The notes beneath the pieces are model-generated. The model was not told the DNA's origin. It worked only from the letters and a program-made list of their open reading frames with translations, and ran no database searches. Below, piece after piece: positions 7,185 to 16,691 of a DNA stretch of 64,000 bases (position 1 is its first letter; each line of letters begins with the position of its first letter). Source of the stretch: Streptomyces dangxiongensis (GTDB lineage: Bacteria; Actinomycetota; Actinomycetes; Streptomycetales; Streptomycetaceae); contig NZ_CP033073.1 of assembly GCF_003675325.1 (NCBI RefSeq), positions 5,084,001 through 5,148,000 on the forward strand, in the 5' to 3' direction. A program made the translations under genes and the position numbers.

Positions 7185-9461
7185 ATGTCCAACCAGGCGG
7201 GGAATCCCACGGGTGAGCGGCGTCTCGCCGTGCTCGAAGGCGTGCTGGAGCGTGTCACGTACGCCAATGAGGAGAACGGCTACACGGTCGCCCGGGTCGA
7301 CACCGGCAGAGGCGCCGGGGAGCTGCTCACCGTGGTCGGCGCGCTGCTCGGGGCCCAGGTGGGGGAGTCCCTGCGCATGGAGGGGCGCTGGGGGTCGCAT
7401 CCGCAGTACGGCAAGCAGTTCCACGTGGAGAACTACACGACCGTGCTGCCCGCCACCGTCCAGGGCATCCGGCGTTACCTGGGCTCCGGGCTGGTCAAGG
7501 GGATCGGGCCGGTGTTCGCCGACCGGATCACCCAGCACTTCGGGGTGGACACGCTGCGGGTCATCGAGGAGGAGCCGAAGCGGCTGATCGAGGTGCCGGG
7601 GCTCGGGCCCAAGCGGACCGCGAAGATCGCCGACGCCTGGGAGGAGCAGAAGGCGATCAAGGAGGTCATGCTCTTCCTCCAGACCGTGGAGGTGTCCACC
7701 TCGATCGCCGTGCGGATCTACAAGAAGTACGGCGACGCGTCGATCTCCGTGGTGAAGGAGCACCCCTACCGGCTCGCCTCGGACGTGTGGGGCATCGGCT
7801 TCCTCACCGCCGACAAGATCGCCCGGTCGGTCGGCATCCCGCACGACAGCCCGGAGCGGGTCAAGGCCGGTCTCCAGTACGCGCTGTCGCAGTCCGCCGA
7901 CCAGGGGCACTGCTTCCTGCCGGAGGAGCGGCTGATCGCCGACGCCGTCAAGCTCCTCCAGGTCGACACGGGCCTGGTCATCGAGTGCCTCGCGGAGCTG
8001 GGCCGGGCGCCTGAGGAGGGCGCCGACCCGGGGGTCGTACGGGAGCGGGTGCCCGGTCCCGACGGTGACCCGGAGCCCGTCAGCGCCGTCTATCTGGTGC
8101 CCTTCCACCGGGCCGAGCTGTCCCTGTCCGGGCAGTTGCTGCGGCTGCTGCGGACGGACCAGGACCGGATGCCCGCCTTCCGGGACGTCGAGTGGGACAA
8201 GGCCCTGGGCTGGCTGGCGTCGCGCACCGGCGCCGATCTGGCCCCCGAGCAGGAGGCCGCCGTCCGGCTCGCGCTGACCGAGAAGGTGGCCGTGCTGACC
8301 GGCGGCCCGGGCTGCGGCAAGTCGTTCACCGTCCGCTCGATCGTGGAGCTGGCCCGGGCCAAGCGCGCGAAGGTGCTGCTGGCCGCCCCGACCGGCCGGG
8401 CCGCCAAGCGGCTGGCCGAGCTGACCGGCGCCGAGGCCTCGACCGTGCACCGGCTGCTGGAGCTGAGGCCGGGGGGTGACGCGGCCTACGACCGGGACCG
8501 GCCGCTGGACGCCGACCTGGTCGTCGTGGACGAAGCGTCCATGCTGGACCTGCTGCTCGCCAACAAGCTCGTGAAGGCCGTACCGCCGGGCGCCCATCTG
8601 CTCTTCGTCGGGGACGTGGACCAGTTGCCGAGCGTGGGTGCCGGGGAGGTCCTGCGCGATCTCCTCGCCGACGGCAGCCCCGTCCCGGCCGTGCGGCTCA
8701 CCCGGGTCTTCCGGCAGGCCCAGCAGTCGGGCGTGGTCGCCAACGCGCACCGGATCAACGCCGGTCAGCAGCCGCTCACCGACGGGCTGAAGGACTTCTT
8801 CCTCTTCGTCGAGGACGACACCGAGGCCGCCGGCCGGCTCACCGTGGACGTGGCGGCGCGGCGGATTCCCGCCAAGTTCGGGCTGGACCCGCGCCGGGAC
8901 GTGCAGGTACTCGCGCCGATGCACCGGGGGCCGGCCGGCGCGGGGGCGCTGAACGGACTGTTGCAGCAGGCCATCACGCCGGGGCGGCCCGAGCTGGCGG
9001 AGAAGCGGTTCGGCGGCCGCGTCTTCCGCGTCGGCGACAAGGTCACCCAGGTCCGCAACAATTACGAGAAGGGGAAGAACGGCGTCTTCAACGGCACCGT
9101 GGGTGTCGTCACCTCCCTCGACCCGGTCGACCAGCGGCTGACGGTGCTGACGGACGAGGACGAGGAGGTGCCGTACGAGTTCGACGAACTGGACGAGTTG
9201 GCACACGCCTACGCGGTGACCATCCACCGCTCGCAGGGGAGCGAATATCCCGCCGTGGTGATTCCCGTCACCACCGGGGCATGGATGATGCTCCAGCGCA
9301 ATCTCCTCTACACGGCGGTGACCCGGGCGAAACGGCTGGTCGTACTCGTCGGTTCGCGCCGGGCGATCGGCCAGGCGGTGCGCACGGTGTCGGCCGGTCG
9401 GCGCTGCACGGCGCTGGACCACCGGCTCCTCGGAAAAAATGATCGATCAAATGAGTCATGA
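7185..9461 (+). CDS. recD2: RecD2-like SF1 DNA helicase
   Basis: A 758-residue ATP-dependent helicase of the RecD2/TraA type. The N-terminal OB-like region (EGVLERVTYANEENGYTVARV) and the helix-hairpin-helix repeats (LVKGIGPVFADRI, LIEVPGLGPKRTAKI) mark RecD2 rather than RecD of RecBCD. Walker A GGPGCGKSF is at 373-381, Walker B VVVDEAS at about 446, and the late motif TIHRSQGSEYPAVVI precedes LLYTAVTRAKRLVVLVG, motif VI. RecD2 enzymes unwind DNA 5' to 3' and help repair and fork stability. ATG 7185 is preceded by no strong Shine-Dalgarno. A GC-rich hairpin follows the stop. Confidence 0.92.
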   Translation: MSNQAGNPTGERRLAVLEGVLERVTYANEENGYTVARVDTGRGAGELLTVVGALLGAQVGESLRMEGRWGSHPQYGKQFHVENYTTVLPATVQGIRRYLGSGLVKGIGPVFADRITQHFGVDTLRVIEEEPKRLIEVPGLGPKRTAKIADAWEEQKAIKEVMLFLQTVEVSTSIAVRIYKKYGDASISVVKEHPYRLASDVWGIGFLTADKIARSVGIPHDSPERVKAGLQYALSQSADQGHCFLPEERLIADAVKLLQVDTGLVIECLAELGRAPEEGADPGVVRERVPGPDGDPEPVSAVYLVPFHRAELSLSGQLLRLLRTDQDRMPAFRDVEWDKALGWLASRTGADLAPEQEAAVRLALTEKVAVLTGGPGCGKSFTVRSIVELARAKRAKVLLAAPTGRAAKRLAELTGAEASTVHRLLELRPGGDAAYDRDRPLDADLVVVDEASMLDLLLANKLVKAVPPGAHLLFVGDVDQLPSVGAGEVLRDLLADGSPVPAVRLTRVFRQAQQSGVVANAHRINAGQQPLTDGLKDFFLFVEDDTEAAGRLTVDVAARRIPAKFGLDPRRDVQVLAPMHRGPAGAGALNGLLQQAITPGRPELAEKRFGGRVFRVGDKVTQVRNNYEKGKNGVFNGTVGVVTSLDPVDQRLTVLTDEDEEVPYEFDELDELAHAYAVTIHRSQGSEYPAVVIPVTTGAWMMLQRNLLYTAVTRAKRLVVLVGSRRAIGQAVRTVSAGRRCTALDHRLLGKNDRSNES

Positions 9462-9483
9462 AGGTCACAGAGCACTTCCGGAT

Positions 9484-9500
9484 GCCCCCCGGAGGGGGGC
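9484..9500 (+). terminator. Hairpin terminator after recD2-like gene
   Basis: GCCCCCCGGAGGGGGGC is a perfect 7-bp G/C stem with a GGA loop, 22 bp after the helicase stop and before the citrate synthase promoter. No U-tract follows, as usual in Streptomyces. Confidence 0.55.
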
Positions 9501-9512
9501 AGGATGAGCAGG

Positions 9513-9540
9513 TTGACGGCACTGAGTGCCGCCAATAGGC
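9513..9540 (+). promoter_or_regulatory. Candidate citrate synthase promoter with palindrome
   Basis: TTGACG (9513-9518) is a plausible -35 box. The perfect palindrome GGCACTGAGTGCC (9518-9530) occupies the spacer, so a repressor bound there would block RNA polymerase. The -10 element is not clear (TAGGCC at 9536). The position is about 110 bp upstream of the citrate synthase N-terminal reading frame. Confidence 0.35.
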
Positions 9541-9640
9541 CCAATGGTCGACCCCGAGTGCACTCTCCTGAGCCAAATGGGGGATGGTAGAGACAGTCAG
9601 GGCACCTCGAAGATGAGGCACTAGGTCGGTGAGGGAAGAC

Positions 9641-9762
9641 GTGAGCGACAACTCTGTAGTACTGCGGTACGGCGACGGCGAATACACCTATCCGGTGGTC
9701 GGCAGCACCGTCGGCGACAAGGGCTTCGACATCGGGAAGCTCCGCGCCCAGACCGGTCTGGT

Positions 9763-9766
<4 letters not shown>
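9641..9766 (+). CDS. N-terminal fragment of citrate synthase (frameshifted)
   Basis: A 41-codon reading frame from GTG 9641, beginning VSDNSVVLRYGDGEYTYPV and ending RAQTGLV before a TGA. From family knowledge of Streptomyces citrate synthases, this segment is the normal N-terminus and should run straight into TLDSGYGNTAAYKSA. Here the sequence reads CTGGTGTGACTCTGG, one GT/TG dinucleotide more than needed, which creates the stop. The main reading frame restarts at the GTG inside that same GTGTGA, giving a 4-bp overlap that could allow reinitiation. Confidence 0.75.
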
Positions 9767-10932
<1,166 letters not shown>

Positions 10933-11553
10933 ACCGACCGGGCGGCGGGGCCTGCCGGACCGGCGGGCCCCGCGTCACCGGCGGCGGGTGAGCGGACAGC
11001 CGCGAGCGGAAAGACGGAAGGCGCCCCAGGACGCCGGTCCCCCCACGGGCCGACGACCAGGGCGCCTTCCCATGTCCCGGTGCGGATTCCCCCCACGGGA
11101 TCCGGCCGGGCGCTCGGAGAGGACAGCGCCTGAACCGCTGTCTGTGAGCAGGACAGGCAACAGCCCGTCCTGCTCCGGTGATGCGGTGCGGTCTGCCGGG
11201 ACAACGCACGCTGGGAGGGCCGCTCAAAGCTCCCCGGTGTACGTGCCCCGGCAACGCAACTCTGAGGAAGTCCCCCAAGACATCCTCAGATGCCGGTCAG
11301 CGCCCCCCAAGACGCTGGTCCGACATCGCCAACTTAGACCTTCGAAGCCCTTCGAGGGTTACGTTCGCATCACTGTGATGTGCGTCTCTTGCATATGTCC
11401 TTTAGGTACGCAAGAGCGCCGATACGTCGATCGGATCCCAAGCGTAAGGAAGATGCGCGAGCCTTGTGAAGAGCTTATGTGAGGTACGCGCCGGACTCCA
11501 GGGGGGAGTCCGTTTCGGTCGCGGGCAATCGGTGCCGGTTCGTCCGCGCCGGT
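10933..11553. other. Structured intergenic region between citrate synthase and copA
   Basis: About 620 bp without a convincing protein gene. It holds, in order: a long-range inverted repeat GGAAGGCGCC (11016-11025)/GGCGCCTTCC (11061-11070), likely a terminator for citrate synthase; a hairpin with arms GACAGCG/CGCTGTC (11122-11142); a strong hairpin at 11146-11175 (arms GAGCAGGAC/GTCCTGCTC); the 6C RNA; a perfect palindrome CATCACTGTGATG (11368-11380); and arms CTCTTGC/GCAAGAG around 11385-11415. Base composition near 11320-11480 is less GC-rich than its surroundings. Short open frames here (for example a minus-strand 11-codon frame starting near 11394 after AAAGGA) are too short to call. Confidence 0.5.
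11255..11322 (+). ncRNA. 6C RNA
   Basis: Two adjacent stem-loops each present a run of cytosines in the loop, the defining feature of the actinobacterial 6C RNA. Stem 1 pairs CTGAGGA (11262-11268) with TCCTCAG (11283-11289) around AGTCCCCCAAGACA. Stem 2 pairs CAGCG (11298-11302) with CGCTG (11313-11317), extended by G-U pairs, around CCCCCCAAGA. Both loops share CCCCCAAGA. 6C RNA is a conserved small RNA; the mycobacterial homologue (B11) is a trans-acting regulator using its C-rich loops. Exact transcript ends are not visible. Confidence 0.82.
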
Positions 11554-13812
11554 TCAGCGGAAGGCGCGCAGCCGCAGGCTGTTGGTCACCACGAAGACCG
11601 AGGAGAACGCCATCGCGGCGCCCGCGATCATCGGGTTGAGCAGACCCGCGGCGGCCAGCGGAAGCGCGGCGACGTTGTAGCCGAAGGCCCACACCAGGTT
11701 GCCCTTGATGGTGGCCAGCGTCCTGCGGGAGAGCCGTATCGCGTCGGCGGCCACGCGCAGGTCGCCGCGGACCAGCGTCAGGTCGCCGGCCTCTATCGCC
11801 GCGTCGGTGCCGGTGCCCATGGCGAGGCCCAGGTCGGCGGTGGCGAGCGCCGCCGCGTCGTTCACGCCGTCGCCGACCATCGCCACGGACCGGCCCTCGC
11901 GCTGGAGCCGCCGTACGACGTCCACCTTGTCCTCGGGCAGTACCTCGGCGTGGACGTTCGCGGGGTCGATGCCGACGGAGCGGGCGACGGCCTCGGCGAC
12001 GGTCCGGTTGTCGCCGGTGAGCAGGACCGGCGTGAGCCCCAGCCCGCGCAGCGCACGGACCGCCTCGGCGCTGGTCCCCTTGACCGTGTCGGCCACCGCT
12101 AGGACGCCACGCGCCCGCCCGTCCCAGCCGGCCACGACGGCCGTACGGCCCTCCCGCTCGGCCTCGCGCGCCGCGCGGGCCAGCTCCTCGGGGAGGTCGT
12201 CGTAGAGGCGGCCCACGGCCACCTCGCGGCCCTCCACGCGCCCGCGTACGCCCCGTCCGGGCACGTTCTCGAAGCGGTCGGCCGCCGGCAGCGTGCCGGC
12301 GCGTTCCTCGGCGCCCGCCGCGATCGCGCGGGCGACCGGATGCTCGGAGGCGTGCTCCAGGGCGCCCGCGAGCCGCAGCAGCTCCTTCTCGTCCTCGCCG
12401 TCGGCGACGTACACCGCCTGCAGGCTCATCCGGCCGGTGGTGACCGTGCCGGTCTTGTCGAGGACGACCGTGTCGACGCGGCGCGTGGACTCCAGCACCT
12501 CCGGGCCCTTGATCAGGATGCCGAGCTGGGCGCCCCGGCCGGTGCCGACCATCAGCGCGGTCGGGGTGGCCAGGCCCAGCGCGCACGGGCAGGCAATGAT
12601 CAGCACGGCGACGGCGGCGGTGAACGCGGCGACCGTGTCCCCGGTGACGCCGAGCCACACGCCGAACGTGCCGAGCGCGATCAGGATGACCACGGGCACG
12701 AAGACCGCGGACACCCGGTCGGCGAGCCGCTGCACCTCGGCCTTGCCGTTCTGCGCGTCCTCCACCAGCTTCGCCATCCGGGCGAGCTGGGTGTCCGCGC
12801 CGACCCGGGTGGCCTCGACGACCAGCCGGCCGCCCGCGTTGACCGTGGCGCCGGTGACCCGGTCGCCGGGGCCGACGTCCACCGGCACGGACTCGCCGGT
12901 CAGCATGGACGCGTCCACCGCGGAGACGCCCTCCGTCACCGTGCCGTCGGTGGCGATCTTCTCGCCGGGCCGTACGACGAACCGGTCGCCGACGGCCAGC
13001 GACGCCACCGGTACGCGCACCTCGCGGCCGTCCCGCAGGACCGCCACCTCCTTGGCGCCCAGCTCCAGCAGGGCCCGCAGGGCGGCACCGGCGCGCCGCT
13101 TGGAGCGGGCCTCCAGGTACCGGCCGAGCAGGATCAGCGCGACGACCCCGGCGGCGACCTCCAGATAGATGGTGGAGGCGCCGTCCATGCGGGACACGGT
13201 CAGGCGGAACTCGTCGTGCGTCCCCGGCATGCCCGCGTCGCCGAGGAACAGTGCCCACAGCGACCAGCCGAACGCGGCCAGCGTGCCGACCGAGACGAGG
13301 GTGTCCATGGTGGCGGCGCCGTGCCGGGCGTTGGTCCACGCGGCCCGGTGGAAGGGGGCGCCGCCCCAGACCACCACGGGCGCGGCGAGCGTCAGCGACA
13401 GCCACTGCCAGTTGTCGAACTGGAGTGCCGGGATCATCGCGAGCAGCACAACGGGGGCCGCGAGCAGCGCGGAGACGAGGAGGCGGTGGCGCAGGGCGCC
13501 GAGTTCCGGGTCCCGTTCCGGCGACTTCGGCCCGGCCCCGGTCCCGGGCGCGGGGTCCGGCGGCGGGGGCTCCTCGGCGGTGTAGCCGGTCCTCTCCACG
13601 GTGGCGATCAGGTCGGCGACGCCCACGCCGTCGGCGTAGGCGACCTTGGCCTTCTCGGTGGCGTAGTTGACGGTGGCGCTGACGCCCTCCATCCGGTTGA
13701 GCTTCTTCTCCACCCGGGCGGCACAGGAAGCGCAGGTCATGCCGCCGATGAGCAGCTCGACCTCGTGGGCCGCGTCCGCGGTTGTCGCTGTCTGTGCGGT
13801 GGTGCTGGTCAT
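11554..13812 (-). CDS. copA: Copper-exporting P1B-type ATPase
   Basis: A 752-residue heavy-metal P-type ATPase that exports Cu(I) across the membrane. It has an N-terminal metal-binding domain with GMTCASC (24-30), the TGES actuator motif (305-308), the membrane CPC copper site (408-410), phosphorylation loop DKTGT (452-456), HP motif (491-492) and hinge GDGVND (647-652). The CPC site and single GMTCxxC domain indicate copper(I). It lies 86 bp downstream of the copper chaperone gene on the same strand, so the two probably form a copZ-copA operon controlled by the CsoR-like operator upstream. Confidence 0.95.
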   Translation of the reverse strand: MTSTTAQTATTADAAHEVELLIGGMTCASCAARVEKKLNRMEGVSATVNYATEKAKVAYADGVGVADLIATVERTGYTAEEPPPPDPAPGTGAGPKSPERDPELGALRHRLLVSALLAAPVVLLAMIPALQFDNWQWLSLTLAAPVVVWGGAPFHRAAWTNARHGAATMDTLVSVGTLAAFGWSLWALFLGDAGMPGTHDEFRLTVSRMDGASTIYLEVAAGVVALILLGRYLEARSKRRAGAALRALLELGAKEVAVLRDGREVRVPVASLAVGDRFVVRPGEKIATDGTVTEGVSAVDASMLTGESVPVDVGPGDRVTGATVNAGGRLVVEATRVGADTQLARMAKLVEDAQNGKAEVQRLADRVSAVFVPVVILIALGTFGVWLGVTGDTVAAFTAAVAVLIIACPCALGLATPTALMVGTGRGAQLGILIKGPEVLESTRRVDTVVLDKTGTVTTGRMSLQAVYVADGEDEKELLRLAGALEHASEHPVARAIAAGAEERAGTLPAADRFENVPGRGVRGRVEGREVAVGRLYDDLPEELARAAREAEREGRTAVVAGWDGRARGVLAVADTVKGTSAEAVRALRGLGLTPVLLTGDNRTVAEAVARSVGIDPANVHAEVLPEDKVDVVRRLQREGRSVAMVGDGVNDAAALATADLGLAMGTGTDAAIEAGDLTLVRGDLRVAADAIRLSRRTLATIKGNLVWAFGYNVAALPLAAAGLLNPMIAGAAMAFSSVFVVTNSLRLRAFR

Positions 13813-13898
13813 GTCCGGACTCCAGACATCGGACCGGGCCGTACGGATCCAGTATGAGCTGGTCGGCGCGGCCCGATCGGGGAAGGGGAGAGTCTTTC

Positions 13899-14138
13899 TC
13901 AGGCCTTGCCGGCCAGCTCGAAGCCGGCCTCGTCCACGGCGGCGCGGACGGCCTCCTCGTCCAGCGGGGCCTCGGAGACGACGGTCACCTCGCCCTTCGA
14001 CGCGACGGCCTGCACCGAGGTGACGCCGGGGATCTGGGAGATCTCACCGGAGACGGAGCCCTCGCAGTGGCCACAGCTCATGCCGGTCACCTGGTAGACG
14101 GCGGTGACGGAGCCCGGGGTGTCGGTGTGGGCGGTCAT
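13899..14138 (-). CDS. copZ: Copper chaperone, HMA domain (CopZ-like)
   Basis: A 79-residue single heavy-metal-associated domain: [20 protein letters not shown] carries the MxCxxC copper site, followed by the ferredoxin-like beta-alpha-beta pattern to the end. CopZ proteins hand Cu(I) to CopA. The ATG at 14138 has GAGGAG 8 nt upstream; an earlier in-frame start at 14180 would add 14 unconserved residues. First gene of the copper operon, downstream of a CsoR-type operator. Confidence 0.92.
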   Translation of the reverse strand: MTAHTDTPGSVTAVYQVTGMSCGHCEGSVSGEISQIPGVTSVQAVASKGEVTVVSEAPLDEEAVRAAVDEAGFELAGKA

Positions 14139-14203
14139 GTCGTTACTCCTCGTCGAGGCGTGGTGCGGTCGGTGAGGCACTCGAGTACCCCACGCCTCTC
14201 AGT

Positions 14204-14220
14204 GTACCCCTGGGGGGTAT
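14204..14220. promoter_or_regulatory. CsoR-type copper operator
   Basis: GTACCCCTGGGGGGTAT is a near-perfect GC-tract palindrome of the form TACCCC-N-GGGGTA. This is the shape of operators bound by the Cu(I)-responsive repressor CsoR in actinobacteria. It lies about 65 bp upstream of the copper chaperone start, where copper release of the repressor would switch on export. Confidence 0.7.
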
Positions 14221-14401
14221 CCCCTCAGGGGAGGGGTGCGCCGGCCGCTCTTCGCCGGGGCCCGTCGGGTGGCGGCGAGTCGCTCACCTGAACGTGACGC
14301 AGAGTAATTGGTAGGGCACACAGCATAACCATGATGGGTTCACCCGCGTTTGCTGTGGTGCGGGTGAGTGCCCGTGATGATGTCAGGAAGGCAGGAAACT
14401 C

Positions 14402-15157
14402 ATGAGACGGACTACCCGATACGGCGTGATCGCCGTGGCCGCGTCCGGCGCGATGGCCGTAGCCCTGCCGGTGTCCGCCGCGTTCGCGGCCGAGGGGGCC
14501 GCCGCCAACGCCACGGCGGCCGGCTCACCCGGTGTGCTCTCCGGCAACTCCGTCCAGGTCCCTGTGCACGCGCCGGTGAACGTCTGTGGGAATACCGTGG
14601 ACGTCGTGGGGCTGCTCAACCCGGCCGTGGGCAACACCTGTGTGAACGGCGGCTCGGCGACGGCCGACGGTGCGGGGAAGAGCGGCTCGGCGCGGGCTGA
14701 GGGTGCGAGGAAGGGCACCGCGGCGCACACCGACGGTGGCAGGGAGCGTGACGGATCGGCCGGGTCCGGTGGGGCGTCGGCTCACGGCAGCACCGTGGGC
14801 TCGCCCGGGCTGCTGTCCGGCAACGACCTCCAGGTCCCGGTCCACCTGCCGGTGAACGTGTCGGGGAACAGTGTCAACGTGGTCGGCGTGGGCAACGCGG
14901 TCTACGGCAACGAGTCGGTCAACGACTCCGGCGACCACCCGCGCCAGCCCTCGCGTTCCGCGGTCCCGAAGCCCCGGGCCCCCAAGCCCCCGGCTTCCGT
15001 CCGGTCCCACCCCGCTCCGCACATCCCGCGCCACGCGGCGCCCTCGCTGGCCCACACCGGCGCTGATTTCACGGCTCCCGCCCTTGCCGGCAGCGCCGCG
15101 CTCATTGTCGCGGGTGCCATCCTGTACCGCCGCTACACCCCTGGTCACATCCGCTGA
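14402..15157 (+). CDS. Long chaplin with two chaplin domains and LAXTG sorting signal
   Basis: A 251-residue secreted surface protein of the long chaplin class (ChpA/B/C-like). A Sec signal peptide (1-29, ending AAFA) precedes a first chaplin domain, GSPGVLSGNSVQVPVHAPVNV with the C-G-N...C pair. A charged Gly-rich linker follows, then a second domain GSPGLLSGNDLQVPVHLPVN. The C-terminus has LAHTG at about 217, a membrane segment and the tail YRRYTPGHIR, the arrangement cut by class E sortases for cell-wall attachment. The second domain has lost both cysteines (VNVSGNS and YGNESVND). Chaplins assemble into amyloid fibrils coating aerial hyphae. Two strong hairpins follow the stop. Confidence 0.95.
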   Translation: MRRTTRYGVIAVAASGAMAVALPVSAAFAAEGAAANATAAGSPGVLSGNSVQVPVHAPVNVCGNTVDVVGLLNPAVGNTCVNGGSATADGAGKSGSARAEGARKGTAAHTDGGRERDGSAGSGGASAHGSTVGSPGLLSGNDLQVPVHLPVNVSGNSVNVVGVGNAVYGNESVNDSGDHPRQPSRSAVPKPRAPKPPASVRSHPAPHIPRHAAPSLAHTGADFTAPALAGSAALIVAGAILYRRYTPGHIR

Positions 15158-15189
15158 CCCGGCACCGGGCATGGCCCGGTTCCGACAAG

Positions 15190-15276
15190 CGCTGCGGGTC
15201 CGTCGTGACGTCCCGGACCCGCAGCGCCGAACCACTTCGAGCGGGCCCCGGGAGAAGCAGTTCCTCCCGGGGCCCG
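15190..15276. terminator. Tandem hairpins after the long chaplin gene
   Basis: Stem 1 pairs GCGCTGCGGGTCCG (15190-15203) with CGGACCCGCAGCGC (15215-15228). Stem 2 pairs CGGGCCCCGGGA (15242-15253) with TCCCGGGGCCCG (15265-15276). A further inverted repeat, GGGCACGCACAG (15350-15361)/CTGTGCGTGCCC (15417-15428), lies before the convergent gene end. Confidence 0.6.
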
Positions 15277-15447
15277 TGACGCGTCCGGACCGATCAGGCC
15301 ACGAAGCGGCCGTAGCCCGGGTACGACCGGAGTCGCCACAAAGCTCGAAGGGCACGCACAGTCGACGAGGCCACACACCGCGGACGAGGGCGGTGAGGTG
15401 GTTTCGCCGGAACGATCTGTGCGTGCCCGGAGTGAAGGGTGGCGAAG

Positions 15448-15726
15448 TCAGAGCGCCTGGTTGTTGCAGCCCATGTTCGAACCGAGATGGCTCTGCTGCG
15501 CGCCCGGGTTGCCCTCACCGTTCAGCAGGTTGCCCGCCAGGCCGGTGAGGGCACTGATGCCGCCGATCACCTCGACGTTCATGTCGTGTGAGCGGCACTC
15601 GATGCCCTGGTTGACATCGAGGTCGTGCCCCGGCTCACCGTGAGCGAAGGCGGCGGTGCTGCCGGCGAGGGAGCCGACGCTGCCGAGGATGGCGCCCACG
15701 AGGACTGCCTTGTGCATCTTGCGCAT
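15448..15726 (-). CDS. Small secreted two-cysteine protein, family member A
   Basis: A 92-residue secreted protein: Sec signal peptide MRKMHKAVLVGAILGSVGS...AAFA, then a short mature part. It shares with three genes at 17.6-18.9 kb the pattern C-R-S-H-D-(L/M)-N-V, a Leu/Gly-rich stretch, LLNGEGNPGAQ, then a second cysteine in GCNN. The two cysteines bracket a hydrophobic, Asn/Gly-rich segment, which recalls chaplins although the sequence is different. I do not know a characterised member. It is the only family member on the minus strand and the most divergent. The GATC-N7-GATC element lies at 15754-15768, 27 bp upstream of the start. Confidence 0.88.
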   Translation of the reverse strand: MRKMHKAVLVGAILGSVGSLAGSTAAFAHGEPGHDLDVNQGIECRSHDMNVEVIGGISALTGLAGNLLNGEGNPGAQQSHLGSNMGCNNQAL

Positions 15727-15753
15727 GGGGTTCTCCGTTGGTTCAGCGGACGG

Positions 15754-15768
15754 GATCCGCAACAGATC
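15754..15768 (-). promoter_or_regulatory. GATC-N7-GATC element, copy A
   Basis: Read on the minus strand this is GATCTGTTGCGGATC, 27 bp upstream of the start codon of family member A. It matches elements at the same distance before members B, C and D. Function unknown; a promoter-proximal operator is the simplest reading. Confidence 0.5.
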
Positions 15769-15799
15769 GAGTGGGGATTGCGGGCGAGCGCGGGAAGGG

Positions 15800-16468
15800 T
15801 CAGCCGAGCCGGGGAAGTCCTAGCTGCCCGACGGGAGGCGCCGCGACCTGCCCGAGGCCGACCGGCGTCACCTGCGGCACGCTCTCGGGCGCGACCTGCG
15901 GATTGACAAGCGGGTTGATCTGCGGGTTCACCTGCGGGTTCACCTGGGGGGCGACCCACATCGGGGGCTCCGGGCCGAACGCCTGGGGCACGGTGACCTG
16001 GGGGGCGACCTGCGGGGCGACCTGCGGCATGACCTGCGCGGGCTGCTGCGCAGGAGCGGCCTGCTGTGGGTACGCCTGCGGGGGAGCGGCCTGCTGTGGG
16101 TACGCCTGCGGGGGAGCGGCCTGCTGTGGGTACGCCTGCGGGGGAGCGGCCTGCTGTGGGTACGCCTGCGCGGGCTGCTGCGGAGGAGCGGCCTGCTGCG
16201 GGTACGGCGTGGTCGTGGCCTGTGCCGTTCCCTGCGACGAGGCCGAGGCGGCGGCGTAGCCGGTCTGCTGCTGCGGCGCGGCTTGCGGAGCCGGCGCGGT
16301 CTGCTGCTGCGGCGCCGGCGCGGCCTGCGGAGCCGGGTACTCGGGAGCCGGCGCCGGAGCGGGACTGCCATGGACGACCGGAGCGTCGGCATGGCCGGCG
16401 CCGGCGCCGATGCCGGAGAGACTGCTGGCCGCTGCTACGACGAGCGCGGCCTTGTGAAGCTTGCGCAT
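15800..16468 (-). CDS. Secreted Pro/Gln-rich repeat protein
   Basis: A 222-residue exported protein starting MRKLHKAALVVAAASSLSGI (signal peptide to about 28, ending GHA). The mature chain is almost entirely Pro, Gln, Ala and Tyr. It has a block of 10-residue repeats, AYPQQAAPPQ, and a C-terminal block of PQVNPQVNPQINP and VAPQ repeats. The repeat block is identical at DNA level in 30-bp units (16051-16170), so copy number may vary. No enzymatic domain. The VAPQVNPQ motif recurs in the neighbouring divergent gene at 16916, suggesting a shared interaction or wall-spanning role. GAGGG precedes the ATG at 16468. Confidence 0.85.
   Translation of the reverse strand: MRKLHKAALVVAAASSLSGIGAGAGHADAPVVHGSPAPAPAPEYPAPQAAPAPQQQTAPAPQAAPQQQTGYAAASASSQGTAQATTTPYPQQAAPPQQPAQAYPQQAAPPQAYPQQAAPPQAYPQQAAPPQAYPQQAAPAQQPAQVMPQVAPQVAPQVTVPQAFGPEPPMWVAPQVNPQVNPQINPLVNPQVAPESVPQVTPVGLGQVAAPPVGQLGLPRLG
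16051..16170. repeat. 30-bp tandem repeat, four copies
   Basis: Units 16081-16110, 16111-16140 and 16141-16170 are identical; 16051-16080 differs only in its first bases. The array encodes the AYPQQAAPPQ decapeptide of the secreted Pro/Gln-rich protein. Length is a multiple of three, so gain or loss keeps the frame. Confidence 0.9.
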
Positions 16469-16691
16469 GAAACCCTCGGCCCTTCGATACCTGAAAACAT
16501 TGCATGCGGTGCGGTCACGCGTGCAGACGGTGGGGTACTGCCGCTGCACGGCAGCAGCGGTGATGCGTGAGCAGCGCGCGGACTTTGGTTCGGAACCGGC
16601 AGCGCATTCCCTCACCCACAGGTCAACGGTCGCTGCCTTCTCCCCGTTGGAACGAGGACTCGCGCCCTGTGGTCACGGCAGCCGAATACCC

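Noticed and set aside
6931..9422. 900-codon minus-strand frame opposite the helicase gene
   Set aside because: Composition is Gly/Asp/His-rich shadow typical of antisense high-GC frames; the helicase on the plus strand has all expected motifs.
11479..12102. Plus-strand open frames opposite copA
   Set aside because: Low-complexity shadows of a well-supported P-type ATPase on the minus strand.
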